Positions 8,026-15,151 of a DNA stretch of 42,337 nt are shown piece by piece. Numbering within the stretch: the first letter of the stretch is position 1; every line of letters starts with the position of its first letter. Source of the stretch: Dehalococcoidia bacterium UBA6495 (GTDB lineage: Bacteria; Chloroflexota; Dehalococcoidia; Lucifugimonadales; UBA826); NCBI GenBank assembly GCA_002435305.1, contig DJMH01000013.1:1-42337 (forward strand), given 5' to 3'. Under the pieces are notes generated by a model. That model made no database searches, had not been told where the DNA came from, and saw nothing but the letters and a program-made list of their open reading frames with translations. The translations under genes were made by a program, and so were the position numbers.

Positions 8026-8904
8026 CTATAGCTGATAAATTTCCTCAGCATTTTTTGAAAACAATCTTTCGAGTTCAGAGTCCGAGTAATTCCTAGTTAT
8101 CTCGCGATAGGCCTTAACTACGTCACCATATTCACTCCACAGGCTGTCGATCGGCCAATTCGTGGCGAATAGAGATCGGTTCACTCCAAAAAGTTCGATG
8201 CATGTTTCAACATACGGTCTTATAGATTCTGTAGTCCAGTTATTGTCGCCCATACCAAGCCCCGATATTTTGCAAAAAATGTTGTCAATATTTGAAATTC
8301 TTTCCATTCCGGCCTTCCAATTGTTGAAATATTCAACGGTTCTCTTTTCAGGAAACCCCGCATGGTCTAGGACTATTGTTATATTAGGGTAGGTTTTGGC
8401 CAGGTCTGCAAGATTTTCCATGTCTTGCCATTGTGCCGAGATACTTGAAATAAGGTCGTATTTCTCAAGCAAACTGTATCCACGTCTAAATTGGTCACTC
8501 ACCAAATATTCTCCATGTGAAAAATCACGGATACCTTTGAAATTAGGGTATTCCAAGTGACGTTCGATTACAGTGTTGGCTCCTATATCCCTGAGGTCAA
8601 CATGCCCAACTATAGCATTCGGTATTCCTGTTTTTTGATAAACCTCTTGCAACCATTTAGTTTCTTCCACTGGGTTTTTCGAACCTATAGCTGCCTGAAC
8701 GTGTACAGCTTTAGTTACTCCGTGTATTCGTGAATCTGTCAGGAAGTCTTCTGCGAGATAATTTTTGGATCCCAATATTCGGGTTTGTGCTCCCAGGAAT
8801 GGATGGTCTTCATCTGGTTGCCAATGGCCGTAGTATAGTGCTGGATGTTTCATATCATAGAAGTGGACGTGCGCATCCACGAATTTTAATCCACCGGGAT
8901 TCAT
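8026..8904 (-). CDS. COG3618 TIM-barrel hydrolase, probable deoxysugar lactonase
   Basis: 292-residue amidohydrolase_2-family protein (COG3618), the group that includes L-fuconolactonase and L-rhamnono-1,4-lactonase. The metal motif H12-V-H14 lies in FVDAHVHFYD, LDHAGFP marks a mid-barrel strand, and FATNWPID (Asn249) corresponds to the GSDWP motif, with Asn in place of Asp as in a large subgroup. The ATG overlaps the stop of the preceding SDR gene (ATGA), showing tight translational coupling. With the mutarotase and SDR upstream, the inferred role is opening of the 1,5- or 1,4-lactone of an oxidised 6-deoxyhexose. The exact sugar (L-fucose, L-rhamnose or other) is not determined. Confidence 0.88.
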   Translation of the reverse strand: MNPGGLKFVDAHVHFYDMKHPALYYGHWQPDEDHPFLGAQTRILGSKNYLAEDFLTDSRIHGVTKAVHVQAAIGSKNPVEETKWLQEVYQKTGIPNAIVGHVDLRDIGANTVIERHLEYPNFKGIRDFSHGEYLVSDQFRRGYSLLEKYDLISSISAQWQDMENLADLAKTYPNITIVLDHAGFPEKRTVEYFNNWKAGMERISNIDNIFCKISGLGMGDNNWTTESIRPYVETCIELFGVNRSLFATNWPIDSLWSEYGDVVKAYREITRNYSDSELERLFSKNAEEIYQL

Positions 8905-9662
8905 ACCGTGGCCCCTCCATCCACCACCAGATGACTTCCTGTGATGAAAGATGCCTCATCCGAGGCTAGGAAAAGGGCTGCATAAGCTACTTCTTCAGGT
9001 CTGCCTACCCTTTTGAGGAAGCTATCTTGTCCTGCTTTTTCGAGGAATTCATCTCTGTTGGCATTTTCGAAGGCTATATGCCTTTCTGTGGCCGGGGTGT
9101 ATATAGCCCCTGGGCAGACTGCGTTCACCCTTATATTAAATTCTGAAAGGTCCATAGCAAGACAGCGGGTCAACTGAAGCAAGGCTCCTTTCGAAGCGTT
9201 ATATGGGACAAAAGCAGGTTGGGCTATAAATCCACTTACAGAGGCGATGTTTACTATGTTAGGAGAGGTAGATTCCTTCAAGTATGGTAACGAGTGTTTT
9301 ACAGTGTTGGCGGCTCCAATAACATTAACCCCGAACACTGTTTCCCAATCCTTGTACCCAACATCTTCCACCTTTCCGAATATAAATGCGGCAGCGTCGT
9401 TGACGAGGATATCGATTCCATCTAGGAAAGATGACGATTCTTCTATCATTTTGGAGACGCTGTCTTCTGAAGAGACATCTGTGGTTACTGCAGTTGTTTT
9501 TCCTCCAGCTGATTCTATCTGAGACAATGTTTCTTGGGAGCCAGATTCATCTATATCAGCTACTACTATTGAGGCGCCTTCTGAGGCGAATATTTTGCAT
9601 ATCGCCCGCCCTATTCCCGACGCACCTCCGGTCACAATTACTTTTTTAGATTCTAGTCTCAT
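8901..9662 (-). CDS. SDR-family dehydrogenase, probable sugar dehydrogenase
   Basis: 253-residue classical SDR of the glucose-1-dehydrogenase/FabG-like type. Motifs: TGGASGIG at 11-18, VNDAA at 87-91, Ser141, Tyr154 and Lys158 (YNASK), and the C-terminal GSHLVVDGG. ATG start with AGGAG nine bases upstream. It sits between a mutarotase (16-bp gap) and a COG3618 lactonase (4-bp overlap), which points to oxidation of the anomeric carbon of a deoxysugar to its lactone with NAD(P). This substrate is inferred only from neighbours; SDR sequence does not fix it. Confidence 0.9.
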   Translation of the reverse strand: MRLESKKVIVTGGASGIGRAICKIFASEGASIVVADIDESGSQETLSQIESAGGKTTAVTTDVSSEDSVSKMIEESSSFLDGIDILVNDAAAFIFGKVEDVGYKDWETVFGVNVIGAANTVKHSLPYLKESTSPNIVNIASVSGFIAQPAFVPYNASKGALLQLTRCLAMDLSEFNIRVNAVCPGAIYTPATERHIAFENANRDEFLEKAGQDSFLKRVGRPEEVAYAALFLASDEASFITGSHLVVDGGATV

Positions 9663-9678
9663 AATGTTCTACTCCTAC

Positions 9679-10002
9679 TCAATCTAGATGGAAAACCTCT
9701 TCGAGCTCCAACATGGACTGGTCAGGAACTGAGCTTTCAAGGATTTCAAAATATGGTGACATAAATTCTTGCCAATCAGTGTTAATTTCCTCTGTTTCCA
9801 TTCCCTCAAGAGACTTAGCGAAAGATTCTCTCGCTTCAAAATAGCCGAACAACAGTCCATCCGTTCTAATGAAAAGGGAATAGTTTCGCCAGCCGTGCTT
9901 TAGCAAAGCGGTTTTCATTTCCTTCCAAACATTTTGATGGTGGGTTTTGTATTCTTCTATAAATTCTTCTCGTACTTTCAGTAAAAACCCAACCCTTTTC
10001 AT
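9679..10002 (-). CDS. L-rhamnose mutarotase family protein (RhaM-like)
   Basis: 107 residues, the usual family length, interconverting sugar anomers. It shows KRVGFLLKV, the catalytic-type Tyr18 and His22 (EEYKTHH), Tyr41 (NYSLF), LLFGYFEA and the diagnostic ending LEEVFHLD. Tyr18, His22 and Tyr41 fall at the same numbers as in E. coli RhaM (YiiL); Trp63 of that enzyme is not conserved here. The gene lies 12 bp after the MEMO-family gene and 16 bp before the SDR. Members of this fold act on L-rhamnose or L-fucose, so the operon likely handles one of these 6-deoxysugars. Confidence 0.88.
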   Translation of the reverse strand: MKRVGFLLKVREEFIEEYKTHHQNVWKEMKTALLKHGWRNYSLFIRTDGLLFGYFEARESFAKSLEGMETEEINTDWQEFMSPYFEILESSVPDQSMLELEEVFHLD

Positions 10003-10014
10003 CTCTACCTTCCC

Positions 10015-11253
10015 TCATTCGCCAAATAACAAAGTGCCAGCAATAGATACAAAAGATGTTCTGTTCTGATCTGCTGGGCATTGGTCGTATCCAACGCTGT
10101 ACCCTCTGCAATCGGTTAAAATTTTTCCCATGAGGTACATGGGTGTAAGTCCACAAATTTTTCTTACATCTGCTTCTTCGGCACTCGTTTCAAAAAAATT
10201 GTCAGGATCACCTCTTTCAATACTTGCTAGAGAAATATGATCTTTCGATGCTAGGTTTGCAAGAGATAATTCATCCATAGGGGTGGCGTCGCCAAACTCA
10301 GGCCCAACATGTGCTAAATCACCTGCCGCAATCACCAACGTTCTCGCTTTTTTCCGATATTCAGACATCGAGTCAATCACATTCCTAATCGTTTCATCAT
10401 TGTCAGGCTGCTGTTTGTCAACGATGAATTTCTGAAAAGAACCACATAGTATAGGTAAAAGTTTGAAAGATTTGCCTTTCATGGCATGGTGCAGCCATGT
10501 CAAGGCTAGTTCGATGGAATGTTCTTTGAGATGATGTAATTCCTCATTGTAAGGGTCTTTTCCCGTAATGGCCGTCTCTATCAATTTGATTCCTTCTAAG
10601 TCTGTTTCCAGCTCTGAGTAGGGAGTTTGGTAGTTTTGCATTGTGGGGGTTATGGACCCTAACCCACCGGTGTGATCTGTTCCTAAAATGACCACCTGTT
10701 CAACTCCGTCCAGACCCTCTTCGCTTTCCCGCCACAACTCTGCATAGGTGGCGTACCCCCTGGCGAAATCAATATGGGGTGATAGTAATCCTTGTAAGAC
10801 CCCACTATATCTATCCGGTTGGCTAGACCGTTTGAATTTGGACTTACTCTCTTCAATAAAAAGATCTAGATCAGAAGTTGAGGCAGGATATATTGTGCCA
10901 GCAAAAGACATTGGACGATTCTTAGAATTCCGATACTTTTGGAGGGCCTTATTTTTTTCACCAGCGAACTTACCGTTTTCCAATAACAAAGCGTCATCTA
11001 ATTGTTCAATAAGTTTATAGATTCTTTCTTCTCCTATTGATATTCCTTGGAGTAATAAGCCGCCATTGATAGAGGAGAGTGTTCTTGTCCCGTCACATAA
11101 TAAAAGCATGGGGGTTAGGTTTTGTGGTATTTGTACGGCAGTCTTTGCCAACCCTAGATCGTCTTCAAGGTGCAGAAAAACCCCATCTTGCCTTTGTATC
11201 CACCGAGGTGATAAATCTCTTAACTGCGGTTTTACTGGTAATTGTTTTGCCAC
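10015..11253 (-). CDS. MEMO-family protein (AmmeMemoRadiSam B-like) with N-terminal extension
   Basis: 412 residues. Residues about 145-410 are the MEMO1 domain, a metal-binding dioxygenase-like fold: SPHIDFARGYATYAELW, LGTDHTGG, LKEHSIELALTWL and AAGDLAHVGPEFGD carry the conserved His/Asp set. Residues 1-125 are an extra domain (LRDLSPRWIQRQDG, LLLCDGTRTLSSI, ERIYKLIEQLDD) that reads like a PqqD-type winged helix. The usual AMMECR1 and radical-SAM partners of the AmmeMemoRadiSam set are not in the window. GTG start with AGGA upstream. It is the first gene of the operon with mutarotase, SDR and lactonase. The reaction is unknown. Confidence 0.85.
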   Translation of the reverse strand: MAKQLPVKPQLRDLSPRWIQRQDGVFLHLEDDLGLAKTAVQIPQNLTPMLLLCDGTRTLSSINGGLLLQGISIGEERIYKLIEQLDDALLLENGKFAGEKNKALQKYRNSKNRPMSFAGTIYPASTSDLDLFIEESKSKFKRSSQPDRYSGVLQGLLSPHIDFARGYATYAELWRESEEGLDGVEQVVILGTDHTGGLGSITPTMQNYQTPYSELETDLEGIKLIETAITGKDPYNEELHHLKEHSIELALTWLHHAMKGKSFKLLPILCGSFQKFIVDKQQPDNDETIRNVIDSMSEYRKKARTLVIAAGDLAHVGPEFGDATPMDELSLANLASKDHISLASIERGDPDNFFETSAEEADVRKICGLTPMYLMGKILTDCRGYSVGYDQCPADQNRTSFVSIAGTLLFGE

Positions 11254-11361
11254 TTTGTTGTCCTGATAAGTATCCTAACGATAGGAAAGAAGAGTATCAG
11301 TTACCTTGGTGGAATAAGCAATAATGGTAAGGAAACCTCCATGATTAAGTGTGTTTTGCTG

Positions 11362-11370
11362 TGCTATAAT
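11362..11370 (+). promoter_or_regulatory. Extended -10 promoter for prs
   Basis: TGC followed by a consensus TATAAT (11365-11370) forms an extended -10 element 76 bases before the preferred prs ATG. No -35 match is visible, as is common with extended -10 promoters. Confidence 0.5.
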
Positions 11371-11392
11371 TCGGCTCGCTTAACCGACTGAA

Positions 11393-11412
11393 AACAACCA
11401 AAATAGGTTGTT
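11393..11412 (+). promoter_or_regulatory. Hairpin in the prs leader
   Basis: AACAACC (11393-11399) and GGTTGTT (11406-11412) form a perfect 7-bp stem with a 6-nt loop, between the extended -10 and the prs ATG. No T run follows, so it is not an intrinsic terminator; it may be a leader stability or regulatory element. Confidence 0.35.
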
Positions 11413-11446
11413 ATTCATATCAAAATACTATGTAGATGACTGTAAT

Positions 11447-12397
11447 ATGCCCTCTTTTGAAGATTTAAAAATTTTTTCTGGTAATTCTCACCCGAAGCTT
11501 GCAGTTGATATTTGTGATTATTTACGTATTCCTTTAGGGGACTGTGACGTTTTTAAATTCAGTAATGACAACACATTCGTAAGTTTTAAAGAAAATATCA
11601 GAGAAAAGGATGTTTTTTTGGTTCAGACTTTTTGCCAGCCGGTTAATGACCATATATTGGAACTTTTGGTCATGATAGATGCTGCGAAAAGAGCATCTGC
11701 TGGTCGTATAACGGCTGTTATACCACATTATTCTTATGGACGTAGTGACAAAAAAGATCAGCCCAGGGTACCAATAACGGCTCGGTTGGTTGCAAATTTA
11801 CTTACAGTCGCTGGAGCCGACAGGGTTTTAACGGTCGACCTTCATGCTGGTCAGATACAAGGGTTTTTCAATATACCGGTTGACGAGTTATCTGCTGTAC
11901 AGATGTTGGCTGGGTATTTTAAAAATAATGACATAGGTATCGAAGTGGCTTCTGCTACTGACGCGGGTGATGTAAAAAGAACCAGAGATACTGCCAGATT
12001 TTTGAATGTTGGTATGTCATTGGTGGAGAAACATAGAATAGGCAATGAGGACCGAGTCGAAGCTGTGAGCTTGATTGGAGATGTCAAAAATAAAACCGCA
12101 CTGATTGTTGATGACGAGTTAGGCACAGGAGGGACTGTGATAGCAACGGCACAGGCCCTAAAAAAACATGGAGCAAAAGATATTTATTGTGCTGTAACTC
12201 ACCCCGTGCTATCTGGTGAGGCTAGCAATATATTGGGGCAGAGCGACGTCATTGAGACTGTGGTGACTGATACATTACCGGTACCAGATGAAAAACACGG
12301 CCCGAAATTAACAGTTCTTTCCATAGCCCCTATGCTGGGAGAGGCGATTCACAGGATCCATGGTGGCCTTTCAGTTGGGGCGATGTTTGAGTCTTAG
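11447..12397 (+). CDS. prs: Ribose-phosphate pyrophosphokinase (PRPP synthase)
   Basis: Makes 5-phosphoribosyl 1-diphosphate from ribose 5-phosphate and ATP for nucleotide, His and Trp synthesis; cytosolic. Seen: IFSGNSHPKLA at the start, IPHYSYGRSDKK, the Mg-binding signature VDLHAGQIQGFF, and the PRPP loop IVDDELGTGGT (usual form DDMIDTAGT). From the ATG at 11447 the protein is 316 residues, the standard length. The frame is open to a TTG at 11408, but those 13 extra residues overlap a leader hairpin and fall outside the family alignment; neither start has a good ribosome site. Divergent from the MEMO gene and 91 bp upstream of secA. Confidence 0.95.
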   Translation: MPSFEDLKIFSGNSHPKLAVDICDYLRIPLGDCDVFKFSNDNTFVSFKENIREKDVFLVQTFCQPVNDHILELLVMIDAAKRASAGRITAVIPHYSYGRSDKKDQPRVPITARLVANLLTVAGADRVLTVDLHAGQIQGFFNIPVDELSAVQMLAGYFKNNDIGIEVASATDAGDVKRTRDTARFLNVGMSLVEKHRIGNEDRVEAVSLIGDVKNKTALIVDDELGTGGTVIATAQALKKHGAKDIYCAVTHPVLSGEASNILGQSDVIETVVTDTLPVPDEKHGPKLTVLSIAPMLGEAIHRIHGGLSVGAMFES

Positions 12398-12448
12398 ACT
12401 TCATTAACTTGGGATCATAAGCGCTGGTGCTCATAAATGGGCTAGTCG

Positions 12449-12454
12449 TATAAT
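12449..12454 (+). promoter_or_regulatory. Candidate -10 element for secA
   Basis: TATAAT lies 34 bases before the secA ATG. No acceptable -35 is seen at the usual distance. It suggests secA can be transcribed independently of prs. Confidence 0.3.
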
Positions 12455-12488
12455 TCTTCTTGAAATACGGAACTGGTAACAAAACACA

Positions 12489-15128
12489 ATGGCCTTTTTA
12501 AAAGCAATAACTAAGATACTGGGTAGTTCTGACGAAAAAGCCCTGGATAAACTTAGTTCTTTGGTTGACCAAATAAACGCTTTAGAAGCTGTGTATGAGG
12601 CGAAATCGTCTGAGGAATTAAAGGACGTATCAAATACCCTAAGGAATGATTTTAACGAAGGGAGTTCGCTCGACTATCTACTGCCTGATGCATTTGCTGC
12701 GGTCAGAGAGGCTGCTAAAAGAACCTTAAGTCAAAGACATTTTGATGTTCAATTATTGGGTGGGATAGTTCTACACCAAGGTAAAATTGCTGAAATGCGG
12801 ACTGGTGAAGGAAAAACCTTGGTTGCAACCTTGCCTGCATTTCTCAATTCACTATCGGGACAAGGTGTCCATGTTGTCACAGTAAATGATTATTTGGCTA
12901 AAAGGGATGCGGAGTGGATGGGAGCAATCTACAACTCATTGGGAGTTTCCGTCTCTGCTTTACAGCATGATTATGCTTCCTTATTTCATCCTGATAACTT
13001 CGATGGAAATACTGTCAAAGAAAGGGGAATTACCCGACAAGAGGCTTACGGGGCAGATATAACTTATGGGACAAACAATGATTTTGGCTTTGATTATCTA
13101 AGAGACAATATGGTGGATATTGCTGAGAGAAGAGTTCAAAGAGGACGAGCCTTCGCCATAGTGGATGAAGTTGATAATATTCTGGTTGATGAGGCTAGGA
13201 CACCTTTGATAATAAGTGGCCCGTCTCAACAAAATCCTAGTGAATACTCCAAATATGCCAAGATCGTCCCTAGTCTAAGAGAAGAGGAAGATTATTCGGT
13301 AGAAGAAAAGCACCGATCAGTCTCTTTAACCCAAACCGGCATAGCGAAGATCGAAAAGTTTCTAAAAGTAGACAATCTATACGACGCTGAAAATTTCGGA
13401 CAAGCTCATTTTGTAGAAAATGCTGTTCGGGCCGAAGTCATTTACAAAAAAGATAGGGAATACGTGGTGAAAGATGGGAAAGTTGTGATTGTAGATGAAT
13501 TCACTGGGCGGTTGATGGAAGGTAGAAGGTATTCTGATGGGCTTCATCAAGCCCTTGAAGCTAAGGAAAATATCGCTGTGCAAAGGGAATCTGTGACTTA
13601 TGCCACGATTACCCTTCAAAACTACTTTAGGTTATATTCAAAGCTATCTGGTATGACGGGTACGGCAGCGACGGAGGCCGAGGAATTCTGGAAGATCTAT
13701 AAGCTGGAGGTTCTCAGCGTCCCTACTAATAAACCAGTTATGAGAACCGACCATGGGGATTTGATATATCGAGACCAAACTGCCAAATATAACGCGGTAG
13801 TAAAAGAGATCAAATCTAGGGTCGAGAAGGGCCAGCCTATATTAGTGGGCACCACTGACATAGATAGGTCAGAAGTTCTGAGCTCTTTGTTAAAAAAACA
13901 AGGAGTTAGGCACGAGGTACTAAACGCGAAACAGCATGATAGAGAGGCAACGATTATCGCCCAGGCCGGCAGGCCTGGGGCGGTAACAGTTGCTACAAAT
14001 ATGGCAGGCCGAGGAACAGATATAGTTCTTGGGGGTGCAATGAATTCGGATTCGGTGGATGGAGCCCAATGGGAAAAAGATCATGCCCAGGTTTTGGGTG
14101 TCGGTGGCCTTTACATAATTGGTACAGAAAGGCACGAAGCTAGAAGAATAGATAATCAATTGAGAGGTAGATCTGGGCGACAAGGTGACCCAGGAGAGAC
14201 CAGGTTTTTTTGTGCCTTGGATGACGATTTAGTCAGAAGATTTGGTGGCGATAGGATTCAGACGATTATGGATTGGGCGGGTATGGATAATGAAACCCCA
14301 ATTGAAAATAAGATGATTTCCAGATCTATTGAAGGGGCTCAAGTCAAAGTCGAGTCGTTTCATTTTGATATGCGTAAGAATTTAGTCGAATATGACGATG
14401 TAGTTAACTCGCATAGAGATGTCATTTATGAACAAAGAGATGCTGTTTTGGATGGTGTAGAACTACGGCCTAGGATACAGCGAATGATTGAAGAAGAATG
14501 TGAGGCAACAATCGCAGACGGTATGTCGAGTTCAGCGACAGAAAATTGGGATATTCAAGGCGTAACCACGAACGTTCAGAGGATAATTCCACTTTCAGGA
14601 GACTTGATTGATTCGGAATATGTCTTTAGTTCTGGACAAAGAAATTACTCTGATCAGGTAAGAGATCAGATAGAAAAAACATACAATAGTTTTGAAGCGG
14701 TTCTTGGAGATGATAACGCGAGATCCATTGAAAGATACATCATGCTTAGAACTATTGATGCAAACTGGGTTCAGCATCTTACCGCCATGGAGAACCTCCG
14801 TCAGGGTATTAGCCTGCAAGCTGTTGGACAGCGGGATCCTTTAGTTATGTATAAGAAAGAAGGCCATGAACTGTTCCAAAATTTGCAGTCCAAAATAATA
14901 GATGATGTGGTTCACACCATATTTAAAACAGGGACTCCCATAGATCCTGAATTAGGTACTCAAACCCGTTCAAGTCCCAAAATAGTCAATCAAAGTAAAC
15001 CTGTTTTTAAAATTAATGATTCCAATAGGTCATCTAAACGTTCTGTTGGTGCAAAAGTTGGGAGAAACGAACAATGCCCATGTGGAAGTGGCAAAAAATA
15101 CAAGCGGTGCTGCGGTTTGGCAGCTTAG
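12489..15128 (+). CDS. secA: Preprotein translocase ATPase SecA
   Basis: The 879-residue motor that pushes unfolded preproteins through SecYEG. Seen in order: Walker A MRTGEGKT near 103-110, DEVD at 226-229 followed by DEARTPLIISG, the GMTGTAATEAEEF segment of motif IV, TNMAGRGTDI, and the QLRGRSGRQGDPG arginine-finger region. The helical scaffold follows (NWVQHLTAMENLRQGI). The C-terminal zinc ligands C863-x-C865 and C874-C875 lie in CPCGSGKKYKRCC, which binds SecB or ribosomes. Length and all motifs are complete. Its stop is 23 bp from the end of convergent valS. Confidence 0.98.
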   Translation: MAFLKAITKILGSSDEKALDKLSSLVDQINALEAVYEAKSSEELKDVSNTLRNDFNEGSSLDYLLPDAFAAVREAAKRTLSQRHFDVQLLGGIVLHQGKIAEMRTGEGKTLVATLPAFLNSLSGQGVHVVTVNDYLAKRDAEWMGAIYNSLGVSVSALQHDYASLFHPDNFDGNTVKERGITRQEAYGADITYGTNNDFGFDYLRDNMVDIAERRVQRGRAFAIVDEVDNILVDEARTPLIISGPSQQNPSEYSKYAKIVPSLREEEDYSVEEKHRSVSLTQTGIAKIEKFLKVDNLYDAENFGQAHFVENAVRAEVIYKKDREYVVKDGKVVIVDEFTGRLMEGRRYSDGLHQALEAKENIAVQRESVTYATITLQNYFRLYSKLSGMTGTAATEAEEFWKIYKLEVLSVPTNKPVMRTDHGDLIYRDQTAKYNAVVKEIKSRVEKGQPILVGTTDIDRSEVLSSLLKKQGVRHEVLNAKQHDREATIIAQAGRPGAVTVATNMAGRGTDIVLGGAMNSDSVDGAQWEKDHAQVLGVGGLYIIGTERHEARRIDNQLRGRSGRQGDPGETRFFCALDDDLVRRFGGDRIQTIMDWAGMDNETPIENKMISRSIEGAQVKVESFHFDMRKNLVEYDDVVNSHRDVIYEQRDAVLDGVELRPRIQRMIEEECEATIADGMSSSATENWDIQGVTTNVQRIIPLSGDLIDSEYVFSSGQRNYSDQVRDQIEKTYNSFEAVLGDDNARSIERYIMLRTIDANWVQHLTAMENLRQGISLQAVGQRDPLVMYKKEGHELFQNLQSKIIDDVVHTIFKTGTPIDPELGTQTRSSPKIVNQSKPVFKINDSNRSSKRSVGAKVGRNEQCPCGSGKKYKRCCGLAA

Positions 15129-15151
15129 TGCCAAATCAAGTTTCTAATTAG

